Part shown: positions 9,034 through 15,828 of the stretch, piece by piece | Numbering within the stretch: the first letter of the stretch is position 1 | Layout: each line of letters begins with the position of its first letter | Assembly: GCA_964555935.1 (NCBI GenBank) | Contig: CAZKUN010000012.1 | Coordinates: forward strand, 13,735 to 77,734 | Length of the DNA: 64,000 bases | Origin: CAZKUN01 sp964555935 | GTDB lineage: Bacteria > Armatimonadota > Zipacnadia > Zipacnadales > VGFC01 | Direction: 5' to 3' | Notes under the pieces: model-generated | Seen by the model: the letters and a program-made list of their open reading frames with translations, nothing else | The model's database searches: none | Told to the model about the DNA's origin: nothing | Translations under genes and position numbers: made by a program

Positions 9034-9685
9034 CGCCTGGGCCGCACAGCTCTCGCATCGCCGCGGCGTAGCCCTCGGGATGGCCGAAGACGGCGCTCCC
9101 CGCGATCAGCACGTTCGCCCCGGCCTCGATGACGCGAGGCGCCGTCTCCTTGTTGACCCCCCCATCGACCGCGATACTGATGTCGAACCCTCCGGCAGTG
9201 ACCATCTCGCGTGCCGCGCGGGTTCGATCGACTGCTGCCTCTATGAACGACTGGCCCCCAAAGCCCGGATCGACGCTCATGATGAGAATGATGTCGATCT
9301 CTGGGAGCAGGTCTCGAAGCGATTCCACGGGGGTCGCCGGGCAGAGCGCTACCCCCGGGTGCATCCCAAGCTCCCGCGCGCGTCGCGCAACGCGGTGCGG
9401 CGCGCGCGTCGCCTCGTAGTGGAAGGTGAAGCTGTTTGCGCCCGCCTCCGCGAATTCCTGGACGTAGAATCCCGGTCGCTCGACCATGAGATGCACGTCG
9501 TAATACAGCTCTGTCTCGGGGCGGAGATCGCGAACGATGTCGGCGCCGAAGGTCAGATTGGGCACGAAGCGCCCGTCCATGATATCGAAGTGGAGCCACT
9601 CGGCTCCGGCTTCGGCGAGGTTGCGGGCGTCGCGGGCGAGGTGAGCGAAGTTCGAGGAGAGCAGGCTGGGAGAGATAATGGGCAC
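9023..9685 (-). CDS. rpe: Ribulose-phosphate 3-epimerase
   Basis: Rpe interconverts ribulose-5-phosphate and xylulose-5-phosphate in the pentose phosphate pathway. The TIM-barrel hallmarks are present: ISPSLLSSNF, HFDIMDGRFVPNLTFG (metal-binding His and Asp), YYDVHLMVERP, IMSVDPGFGGQSFI and the phosphate-binding VDGGV/AGSAVFG. The frame is open upstream to 9892, but GTG at 9685 is chosen because GGAG lies 6 bases before it and the resulting 220 aa is the usual family length. The upstream extension overlaps a separate 53-aa gene in another frame, only 34 bp before this start. Confidence 0.95.
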   Translation of the reverse strand: MPIISPSLLSSNFAHLARDARNLAEAGAEWLHFDIMDGRFVPNLTFGADIVRDLRPETELYYDVHLMVERPGFYVQEFAEAGANSFTFHYEATRAPHRVARRARELGMHPGVALCPATPVESLRDLLPEIDIILIMSVDPGFGGQSFIEAAVDRTRAAREMVTAGGFDISIAVDGGVNKETAPRVIEAGANVLIAGSAVFGHPEGYAAAMRELCGPGATT

Positions 9686-9719
9686 TGGGGTCTCCGCTTC
9701 CGACCGGAGCGCAGTCCGG

Positions 9720-9881
9720 TCATCGCTTCTTATATTCGTCGCAGATGGTTGCGTTTGGGCGGGCGGGGTTTCGGCAGGATCTCGCGTGGTCATACCGGCA
9801 GGAGTCGCAGAGGAACGTGCCGGGGGCCAAGGCGGCGCGGACGCGAGTGACGAGTTTGCGCCACCACTTCCCGATCGACAT
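9720..9881 (-). CDS. Small Cys-rich (zinc-ribbon-like) protein, 53 aa
   Basis: This is a short gene upstream of rpe on the same strand. It starts with ATG at 9881, preceded by GGAGGCGAC, and ends at TGA 9720-9722. The product has a basic N-terminus (MSIGKWWRKLVTRVRAAL) and a Cys-rich half: CDSC, then a third Cys 7 residues later in SCRNP, and a fourth in TICDEYKKR. The four Cys and one His could bind zinc or a cluster. An ideal ribosome site, complete open frame and tight spacing to rpe (34 bp) support a real gene. I cannot assign a function; the Cys-x-x-Cys and Cys-(R/D)-x-P-x-R-P pattern looks like a small conserved uncharacterised family. Confidence 0.65.
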   Translation of the reverse strand: MSIGKWWRKLVTRVRAALAPGTFLCDSCRYDHARSCRNPARPNATICDEYKKR

Positions 9882-9919
9882 GTCGCCTCCACGGCGCGGC
9901 GAGCGCCGGTGCCCGATGC

Positions 9920-10516
9920 CTAGGCGGCGTCCCGCGAGGCGATGACCCGGTTTCCGCCGGCCAGCTTGGCCCGCTTCATTGCCGTGAAGGCAGCGTCGAT
10001 CAGCTCGTCTTTCTCGTCACCGTCAAGTGGGTAGACGGCGACGCCGGCGCTGGCTGTGGGCGTGATCGATCCGCCACGCGTCTTGATCTCCATCTCGCCG
10101 ATTGCCCGAACGAGGCGCTGCCCAACTCCTCGCTTGCCCTTCTCGCCCGTGTGCGGGAGCATCAGGACGAACGTCCCGCCATCGTAGCGGCTGGCGATGT
10201 CAGACTTTCGGAGGGTGCCCTGCAGAGCGTTGCCGACTTCGGCGAGCAACCGATCACCCAGCGCGAAGCCGTGGATCTCGTTCAGGTCGCCGAGCTTGTC
10301 GAGATCGATAGCCACAACCGCGATTTCGTATCCGTAACGTGAGGCTCGGAGGATCTCCTCCTCGAGGCGCTCTCGAAGGCGAGTCGAAGAGAAGAGCTTC
10401 GTGAGCCGATCGACAGGCCCGGAAGGTTCTGAAGCAGCGGTCAGGCGGGCTCCGGTCTTCGCGCGCAGGTGGCTTTCCTTGACCTCATCGGAGGCCATGA
10501 TCTGGCGCAGGCGCAT
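9920..10516 (-). CDS. Degenerate GGDEF-domain protein
   Basis: This is a diguanylate-cyclase-like protein of 198 aa. ATG at 10516 is chosen (GAAGG 7 bases upstream; ATG 10498 is an alternative). The domain begins around residue 35 with a D-x-L-T-x-L-F-like segment, has a metal-site AIDLDKL (residues 69-75) and the H-G-x-x-L-G-D segment. The signature loop that should read GGDEF or GGEEF is DGGTF (residues 112-116), so the catalytic Glu/Asp is missing and cyclase activity is unlikely. It may act as a c-di-GMP or GTP sensor or as a structural partner. Its start overlaps the end of the sigma factor gene by about 30 bp, so the two are translationally coupled. Confidence 0.85.
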   Translation of the reverse strand: MRLRQIMASDEVKESHLRAKTGARLTAASEPSGPVDRLTKLFSSTRLRERLEEEILRASRYGYEIAVVAIDLDKLGDLNEIHGFALGDRLLAEVGNALQGTLRKSDIASRYDGGTFVLMLPHTGEKGKRGVGQRLVRAIGEMEIKTRGGSITPTASAGVAVYPLDGDEKDELIDAAFTAMKRAKLAGGNRVIASRDAA

Positions 10517-11222
10517 CAGCGCGCCTTCGGAGGATGTGCGACACGTAGTTGCACGAGATGTTGAGCTGGCTCGCGACCTCGGTCTGGCTGAGGCCCTGGT
10601 AATACAGCGCGTAGACGACCCAACGCTCCATGCGCTTGAGCTTCTTGACCGCATCACGAAGGACGAGTTTCTCTTCGACCGGGAGTTCGGTACTGTCATC
10701 GCGCAGGGACTGGATCTTCTTGCGGTCGAGCGGGGTATCGCCGCCCTCGTCTCCGCCGCCCTCAGGGCTGTCAAGCGAGCCGACGCGAAAGATACCGCGC
10801 GTCCGCTCGACGTCCTGGACGTCCTTCTCGGCCAAGCCCGCCTCGGCGGCGACCTCCGCGACCGTGGGTTCGCGACCGAGCTTGAGGCGAAGATTCTCAG
10901 CACAGCGAGCGACTTTGCGGCTGCGCTCGTGAAGCCAGCCGGGCTGGCGTATGACGGAGGTGCGGTCGCGCAGATAGTGTCGAATCTGGCCGCTGATCTT
11001 GTGAGTGGCGTAAGTGGAGAACTTGACGCCGACTGCCGGGTCGAATGAATCGACAGCCTTCACGAGGCCAATGTAGGCCTCCTGTGCGATGTCTTCATAT
11101 GGCTCGCCGGATGCCAGGAAATTCCGGGCGACCTTCTCCGCAAGCGAGGCGTGCCCGCGGATCAGCTCTTCGCGAATCCCCTCGTCTCCCGTTTTCGCGA
11201 ATTGGGCGAATAGGTGTTCCAT
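10485..11222 (-). CDS. RNA polymerase sigma factor, sigma-70 family (SigB/F/G or FliA/WhiG-like)
   Basis: This is an alternative sigma factor of 245 aa directing RNA polymerase to a subset of promoters. Region 2 is seen in EDIAQEAYIGLVKAVDSFDP and FSTYATHKISGQIRHYLRD, region 3 in the VIRQPGWL to EPTVAEVAAEAGL stretch, and region 4 in LKRMERWVVYALYYQGLSQTEVASQLNIS. There is no region 1.1, so it is not the housekeeping factor. The start at 11222 (MEHLFAQF) follows GGAGGG; the open frame to 11363 has no family resemblance. A TATACT box lies 41 bp upstream on this strand (11268-11263) without a clear -35. It overlaps the degenerate GGDEF gene downstream, suggesting joint regulation. The regulon is unknown. 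Confidence 0.92.
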   Translation of the reverse strand: MEHLFAQFAKTGDEGIREELIRGHASLAEKVARNFLASGEPYEDIAQEAYIGLVKAVDSFDPAVGVKFSTYATHKISGQIRHYLRDRTSVIRQPGWLHERSRKVARCAENLRLKLGREPTVAEVAAEAGLAEKDVQDVERTRGIFRVGSLDSPEGGGDEGGDTPLDRKKIQSLRDDSTELPVEEKLVLRDAVKKLKRMERWVVYALYYQGLSQTEVASQLNISCNYVSHILRRRADAPAPDHGLR

Positions 11223-11389
11223 GGCCCTCCGCCGGATCGGCCGTGCGGCGAGATGCAGACACAGTATATCGGGGCGCGCGCGCGCGATCCGCGCCTGGCC
11301 CCGCGACCAGTGCCATTGGCACTCCCCCATGCTTCGCCGGCGCTCTGGTGGTGTCCTTCCCAAACTTGACAGCGCGAGGGGTGAAACAG

Positions 11390-11422
11390 TTGCGGCGGCC
11401 CCAGAAAGTGGGGCCGCCGCAA
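11390..11422 (-). terminator. Strong hairpin after the pilB-pilT-pilC operon
   Basis: A perfect 13-bp inverted repeat (TTGCGGCGGCCCC and its complement) encloses a 7-base loop at 11403-11409. It lies 46 bp after the pilC stop on the minus strand. The following minus-strand bases (CTGTTTCA) give only a weak T stretch, so it may be an intrinsic terminator or an mRNA-stabilising hairpin. Confidence 0.75.
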
Positions 11423-11467
11423 CGCGTGTACTTGGGCACTGTCGGTCCGCCAGACGACGGGCGCCTG

Positions 11468-12298
11468 CTAGAATTTCCCGGCGCTAGCTTGTCCGACCAG
11501 GCTGTAGATAGGCGAGATAACGGAGACTGCAACGAAGCCGATCATTACGCCGAGCACGACCACGAGGATTGGCTCGATGACCGACGTCAGAGCTTTGATC
11601 GACGCGTCGACCTCGCCCTCGTAGAAGTCCGCGACCTTCAGCAGCATGTCGTCGACGCGTCCGGTCTCTTCGCCGACCGCGATCATCTGCACGACCATGT
11701 CGGGGAAGACGCCGTCCTGACCGAATGGCGTTGACAGCCGGTCGCCGCGGAGGACGTGTTCCTTGGCCGTCAGGATCGTCCGCTCGATGACGGTGTTGCC
11801 CGCTGTAGCGGCGACGATTTCAAGGCCGGTTGGGGTCTTGATCCCGCTCTTCATCAGCGTCGCCATCGTGCGGGCGAAGCGGGCGATGGAGAGCTTGCGC
11901 ACGAGGTCGCCGAGCAGCGGAACTTTGAGCTTGAGACTGTCGATCTGCAACCGGCCGGCGGTTGAGCTGGAGTACAGCTTGTACCCAACGAGCGTGCCGA
12001 CGACGGTGATTATCGGGACGTAGAAGTACTTGACCGCGTAGTGGCTGAAGTTGAGCAGAATCGCCGTGGTGATCGGCAGCTCAACATCGAGTTCGCTGAA
12101 GATCGAGCCGAATTTCGGCAGGATGAAGAAGACGAGGACCGCCGTCATCGCGAACGCGAAGCTCAGTACGATGCATGGGTAGACCATCGCCGACTTGACT
12201 TTGGTGATGGTCTCCTGGTCCTTCTCCAGATACGCCGAGAGGCGGTTGAGAATCTCGTCCAGCACGCCGCCAGCCTCAGCAGCCTTCACCATCGACAC
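11468..12298 (-). CDS. pilC: Type IV pilus inner-membrane platform PilC/GspF, C-terminal part (frameshifted)
   Basis: PilC is the cytoplasmic-membrane platform that couples the PilB/PilT motors to the pilus. This segment carries the end of the first GspF cytoplasmic domain (MVKAAEAGGVLDEILNRLSAYLEK), membrane helices around VYPCIVLSFAFAMTAVLVFF, the second GspF domain and the C-terminal helix (SVIEPILVVVLGVMIGFVAVSV). It lacks the family N-terminus, which is encoded by the adjacent frame at 12286-12687. The two frames overlap at 12286-12298. Joined, they give a protein of about 405 aa, the usual PilC length. The GTG at 12298 is therefore not a true start. Confidence 0.9.
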   Translation of the reverse strand: MSMVKAAEAGGVLDEILNRLSAYLEKDQETITKVKSAMVYPCIVLSFAFAMTAVLVFFILPKFGSIFSELDVELPITTAILLNFSHYAVKYFYVPIITVVGTLVGYKLYSSSTAGRLQIDSLKLKVPLLGDLVRKLSIARFARTMATLMKSGIKTPTGLEIVAATAGNTVIERTILTAKEHVLRGDRLSTPFGQDGVFPDMVVQMIAVGEETGRVDDMLLKVADFYEGEVDASIKALTSVIEPILVVVLGVMIGFVAVSVISPIYSLVGQASAGKF

Positions 12299-12687
12299 GC
12301 GTAAAGCGTGTTGAAGGCGTTGGGGTGCTTGGCCATTGCCTGGCTGAGCGTCTGGCCAGCCTGCACGTCCAGCTGCACCTGGCCGAGAATCTTGGCAAAG
12401 CGCGGGTCAGTGACCTGGCCTTTGAGGATATCCAGGCACTTCATGAGGTTCATGCCGGCGTTGATCATGGCCGCAAACTGACGGCTGAAGACCATGACCT
12501 CCTTGAGCTTGATCTTCCCGCCGAGGCGGCGGCGCTTGCGCCCTCCGCCCGGCGCGCTCGTAAGCTCATTGACAACGAGGCCACGGTCGCGCAGGATCTC
12601 GTGCGCCATCTGAGGCGACTTGGCCTCGACGGTCCCGTCGGCCTGTTGGCCTGCTTGGTCAGTCGCAGCGTATGAATAGTTGGGCAC
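12286..12687 (-). CDS. pilC: Type IV pilus inner-membrane platform PilC/GspF, N-terminal part (frameshifted)
   Basis: This is the first 130 residues of PilC. It starts with MPNYSYAATDQAGQQADGTV, typical of the family, then a helical region and the first GspF domain (VMVFSRQFAAMINAGMNLMKCLDIL ... AKHPNAFNTLY). After TLY the frame runs into a stop (ACRW*). The family continues with a V-x-M-V-x-A-x-E-x-G-G segment, which is present in the other frame immediately after. Removing two bases or adding one in the tac-gcg-tgt stretch restores the reading. The gene follows pilT with about 40 bp between them. Confidence 0.9.
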   Translation of the reverse strand: MPNYSYAATDQAGQQADGTVEAKSPQMAHEILRDRGLVVNELTSAPGGGRKRRRLGGKIKLKEVMVFSRQFAAMINAGMNLMKCLDILKGQVTDPRFAKILGQVQLDVQAGQTLSQAMAKHPNAFNTLYACRW

Positions 12688-12726
12688 CGTATTTGTCCCC
12701 CTGTGTCTGCCGCCTCACCCGCACCG

Positions 12727-13914
12727 TCAGCGTCCCGGAGCCGGCATTTGTGGCTGAGCCATCAACAGTCGTTGGAAATTCTCGGGGTCCAACGCACGGG
12801 CAGCGGCTTCCTCGTGCGCGATGACTCCCTGACGGACCAGCTCCGCGAGCGAGCCGTCCATAGTCCTCATACCATAGTGGACGCCAGTTTCAATGATACT
12901 TGGCATCTGATGCGTCTTTGCTTCGCGAATCAGGTTGCGGATCGCTGAGGTCGCCAGCATGATTTCCAGCGCCGGCACGCGACCGGTTCCGTTTGCTTTT
13001 GGGACGAGTTGCTGCGTGATGACAGCCTCAAGGCAGTTGGAGAGCACGACGCGGATCTGCTCCTGTTGGTGCGGCGGGAAGACGTCGATGATGCGGTCGA
13101 CCGTCTGCGGAGCGCTGCGCGTATGGAGCGTGCCGAAGACAAGGTGGCCCGTCTCAGCCACGGTCATGGCGCACTCCACTGTCTCGAGGTCCCTCAACTC
13201 GCCAACGAGCACGACGTCGGGATCTTCTCGCAACGCGGCGCGCAATGAAGCCGCGAACGAGTCCGTGTCAGTGCCGATCTCCCGCTGATTGACCATCGAC
13301 CGCCCGTGAGCGTGGAGGTATTCGATTGGGTCCTCAACGGTGAGGATGTGGCTCGCGCTATTTTGGTTTATGTAGTTGAGCATGCAGGCGAGAGTGGTGG
13401 ACTTCCCCGAGCCCGTCTGCCCCGTAACAAGCACGAGCCCGCTGTGACGGTTGGTAAGGTCGAGGCATATCTGAGGCAGCCCAAGATCCTGAAGGTCGGG
13501 AATCTCAGTCGGTACCGTCCGCAAGGCGGCGGCGACTGAGCCTCGCTGCTGATATACGTTGACGCGGAAGCGCCCGAGACCCCGGACGCCGTGCGAGAAG
13601 TCGAGTTCGCTAGTGCTCTCAAACTGCTCGACGTGCTTGTCAGAGAGTATGTCGTAGATGAGCCGCTGAGTGTCGATCGGCTGGAGCCTCTCGAACGGGA
13701 GCGTGTGTAGCTTGCCGTCGATCCGGACGACCGGAGGCAGGCCCGTGGTGATGTGAAGGTCGGATGCCCCGCACTCCACGACCATTTCGCAAAGCTCGTC
13801 GAGCCCCACCGCCTCTATGCTGGCAACCTGTTCGTCGCCCGGCTGCACAGACTGGCCCGGCCCGCCCGCTGGATCGACGTACGGCTGTGGCTGGAATTCT
13901 CCGATGGCACTCAC
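12727..13914 (-). CDS. pilT: Type IV pilus retraction ATPase PilT
   Basis: PilT is the hexameric ATPase that depolymerises the pilus for retraction and twitching. Walker A GQTGSGKS is at residues 165-172, followed by the Asp box ILTVEDPIEY, Walker B DPDVVLVGELRD (Glu in place), the His box TGHLVFGTLHT, and the PilT-type AIRNLIREAKTHQ segment that separates it from PilB. The 395 aa include an N-terminal Gln/Pro/Gly-rich extension of about 30 residues not found in most PilT. The start is GTG 13914 with GAGGTG upstream. It sits between pilB and pilC in one operon. Confidence 0.96.
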   Translation of the reverse strand: MSAIGEFQPQPYVDPAGGPGQSVQPGDEQVASIEAVGLDELCEMVVECGASDLHITTGLPPVVRIDGKLHTLPFERLQPIDTQRLIYDILSDKHVEQFESTSELDFSHGVRGLGRFRVNVYQQRGSVAAALRTVPTEIPDLQDLGLPQICLDLTNRHSGLVLVTGQTGSGKSTTLACMLNYINQNSASHILTVEDPIEYLHAHGRSMVNQREIGTDTDSFAASLRAALREDPDVVLVGELRDLETVECAMTVAETGHLVFGTLHTRSAPQTVDRIIDVFPPHQQEQIRVVLSNCLEAVITQQLVPKANGTGRVPALEIMLATSAIRNLIREAKTHQMPSIIETGVHYGMRTMDGSLAELVRQGVIAHEEAAARALDPENFQRLLMAQPQMPAPGR

Positions 13915-13927
13915 GGGACACCTCGTG

Positions 13928-15643
13928 TTATTCGTTCTGCGTGCTGGTCAGAGCTTCATCCAGGGTCGTCACTCCCTGCAGGACTTTGGCGATTGCGTCG
14001 CCCTTGAGCGTAACCATGTTCTGCTCGTTGATCGCGTATTCGCGGATCTCGTGGCTCGGCGCGGAGCGCAGAACCATGTCCCGGATTTCGTCATCTATCG
14101 TGAGTAGCTCGTGGACGCCCGTGCGTCCCCTGTACCCATCCTCGCACTGGCCGCAGCCCTCGCCCGTGAAGAATTGGACGTGCTCGCGGTCTTCCACCTC
14201 AACGCCGGCAATATCCAGCGCGTCGGGCGGCGGGGTGAAGGGCACCTTACAGTGGACGCAGATCCTGCGCACGAGGCGTTGGGCCAACACTCCCGACAGC
14301 GCGGAGGCAACCAGGTAGGGCTCGACGCCCATCTCAACCAAGCGGGCGACGGCGCCAGCCGCGTCATTGGTGTGAAGCGTGCTGAGCACCAAGTGACCGG
14401 TCAGGGCTGCTTCGGTGGCGATAACCGCAGTCTCGGTATCGCGAATCTCACCAACCATGATGATGTCGGGGTCCTGGCGGAGCATCTCTCGCAAGATGGC
14501 GCTGAACGTCATTCCCGCGGTGTCGTTGACCGCGCACTGGGTGATGCCGCTAAGCTCATACTCAACGGGATCCTCGGCGGTGATCACGTTCTTGTCCGCC
14601 GTGTTGATCCGGTTTAGCGCCGCATAGTTAGTGGTCGATTTTCCGCTACCTGTCGGGCCGGTCGTGAGCACGATGCCGTGTGGACGCAACACCAGCTTCT
14701 CAAACGCGTCTTGGTTCTGCGTGCTGAAGCCGAGCTTGCCCAAGTCGACGTTGATGGACGACTTGTCGAGGATACGCATGACGACTTTCTCGCCGAACTG
14801 ACTGGGTAAGGTCGACACGCGGAAGTCGTAAGCGCCCCCGTCGATCTTCATCCCGATGCGACCGCCCTGGGGCTTCAGCTTCTGGTCGATCTTCATCCCG
14901 GACATGACTTTGATGCGACTCACGCCAGGCAGTTGGGCGCTCTTAGGCAGGTCCATTGCATCGCGCAGGATACCGTCGACACGGTACCTGACGCGGACAT
15001 GGTTCTCCTCTGGCTGGATGTGGATGTCGCTGGCCTCAGCCTGGACGGCCTTGGTGATGATGACCCGAATGAGTTTGACAACCGGAGCCTCGCCGGCGGC
15101 GGCTTCGATGTCAGTGAAGTCTAACTCTTCGACGTCCTCAATAGTCTCTTCGGCTTCGGGGTCCTCAAACTCATCGAGGAGGTTCTCAAGCTCGGTCGCC
15201 ACGCGAACGCGCGCGCCACCAAGCCCACCGATGGCATCGTGGATCTCGCTTGCCAGCGAGATGACCGGCTCGACGCGGAACTCGAAGTTCGTCCGGACGC
15301 GAATCTGGTCGATGGCGCGGATGTCATTTGGGTCCGCCATCGCGACCTGCAACGTCCCATTCGTTCGAGCGATGGGGATGCAGGTGTACTTGCGCATCAG
15401 ATCTTCGGGGATGGACTGAGTGGCGTCCTCGTCCAACGGGAATTCCGTCAGATCGACGTAGGGCACGTTCCACTGCAGCCCGCGGCAGATAGCTGCCTCG
15501 CGGTCAGTGATGTGGCCCATATTGACGAGAATCTGGCCTATGAACTCGTCAGTCTCTCTCGCCACGCGCAGAGCATCGTCAAGCTGATCCTGCGTCAGCG
15601 AGGTGTTGTCGACCAATATCTGGCCAATCAGGCGTTGATCCAC
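13928..15643 (-). CDS. pilB: Type IV pilus extension ATPase PilB (GspE family)
   Basis: PilB powers pilus extension at the cytoplasmic membrane. The N-terminal MshEN/GspE-N domain (about residues 1-160: LIGQILVDN, VPYVDLTEFPLD) is followed by an acidic Glu/Asp linker and the ATPase core. In the core are Walker A GPTGSGKST, Asp box VITAEDPVEYEL, Walker B DPDIIMVGEIRDTET and His box GHLVLSTLHTNDA. A zinc-binding tetracysteine (CVHC ... CGQC) is present near the C-terminus, as in PilB/GspE. The frame is open to 15682, but GTG 15643 gives the family-like start VDQRLIGQIL. The stop is 13 bp from pilT. Confidence 0.96.
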   Translation of the reverse strand: MDQRLIGQILVDNTSLTQDQLDDALRVARETDEFIGQILVNMGHITDREAAICRGLQWNVPYVDLTEFPLDEDATQSIPEDLMRKYTCIPIARTNGTLQVAMADPNDIRAIDQIRVRTNFEFRVEPVISLASEIHDAIGGLGGARVRVATELENLLDEFEDPEAEETIEDVEELDFTDIEAAAGEAPVVKLIRVIITKAVQAEASDIHIQPEENHVRVRYRVDGILRDAMDLPKSAQLPGVSRIKVMSGMKIDQKLKPQGGRIGMKIDGGAYDFRVSTLPSQFGEKVVMRILDKSSINVDLGKLGFSTQNQDAFEKLVLRPHGIVLTTGPTGSGKSTTNYAALNRINTADKNVITAEDPVEYELSGITQCAVNDTAGMTFSAILREMLRQDPDIIMVGEIRDTETAVIATEAALTGHLVLSTLHTNDAAGAVARLVEMGVEPYLVASALSGVLAQRLVRRICVHCKVPFTPPPDALDIAGVEVEDREHVQFFTGEGCGQCEDGYRGRTGVHELLTIDDEIRDMVLRSAPSHEIREYAINEQNMVTLKGDAIAKVLQGVTTLDEALTSTQNE

Positions 15644-15764
15644 TGGTCTCACCCACTCCCGTGCGTTAGGAGCACCATGCACGTCATGAGGCTTGTCACC
15701 ACATGTCCTTTACCACAAGTTGACCCGGACGTGACAGAGAACTTCTTGGGGGAGAGGTAAAGCG

Positions 15765-15797
15765 AAGGGCGGCGGGCCTGGGGAGCCCGCCGCCCTT
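15765..15797 (-). terminator. Hairpin terminator after pilQ
   Basis: A 13-bp perfect stem (AAGGGCGGCGGGC and its complement) encloses the 7-base loop at 15778-15784. It lies about 30 bp past the pilQ stop on the minus strand and ahead of pilB. The minus-strand sequence after it (CGCTTTACC) has only a short T run. It most likely ends the long roadblock-pilMNOPQ transcript. Confidence 0.8.
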
Positions 15798-15828
15798 GAG
15801 GTGTGTCGGCTCTTTCCGTCCGGCCGCC

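Noticed and set aside
11270..11290. CG-alternating run as a special structure
   Set aside because: In a very GC-rich genome such a short run is expected by chance, and no function can be supported.
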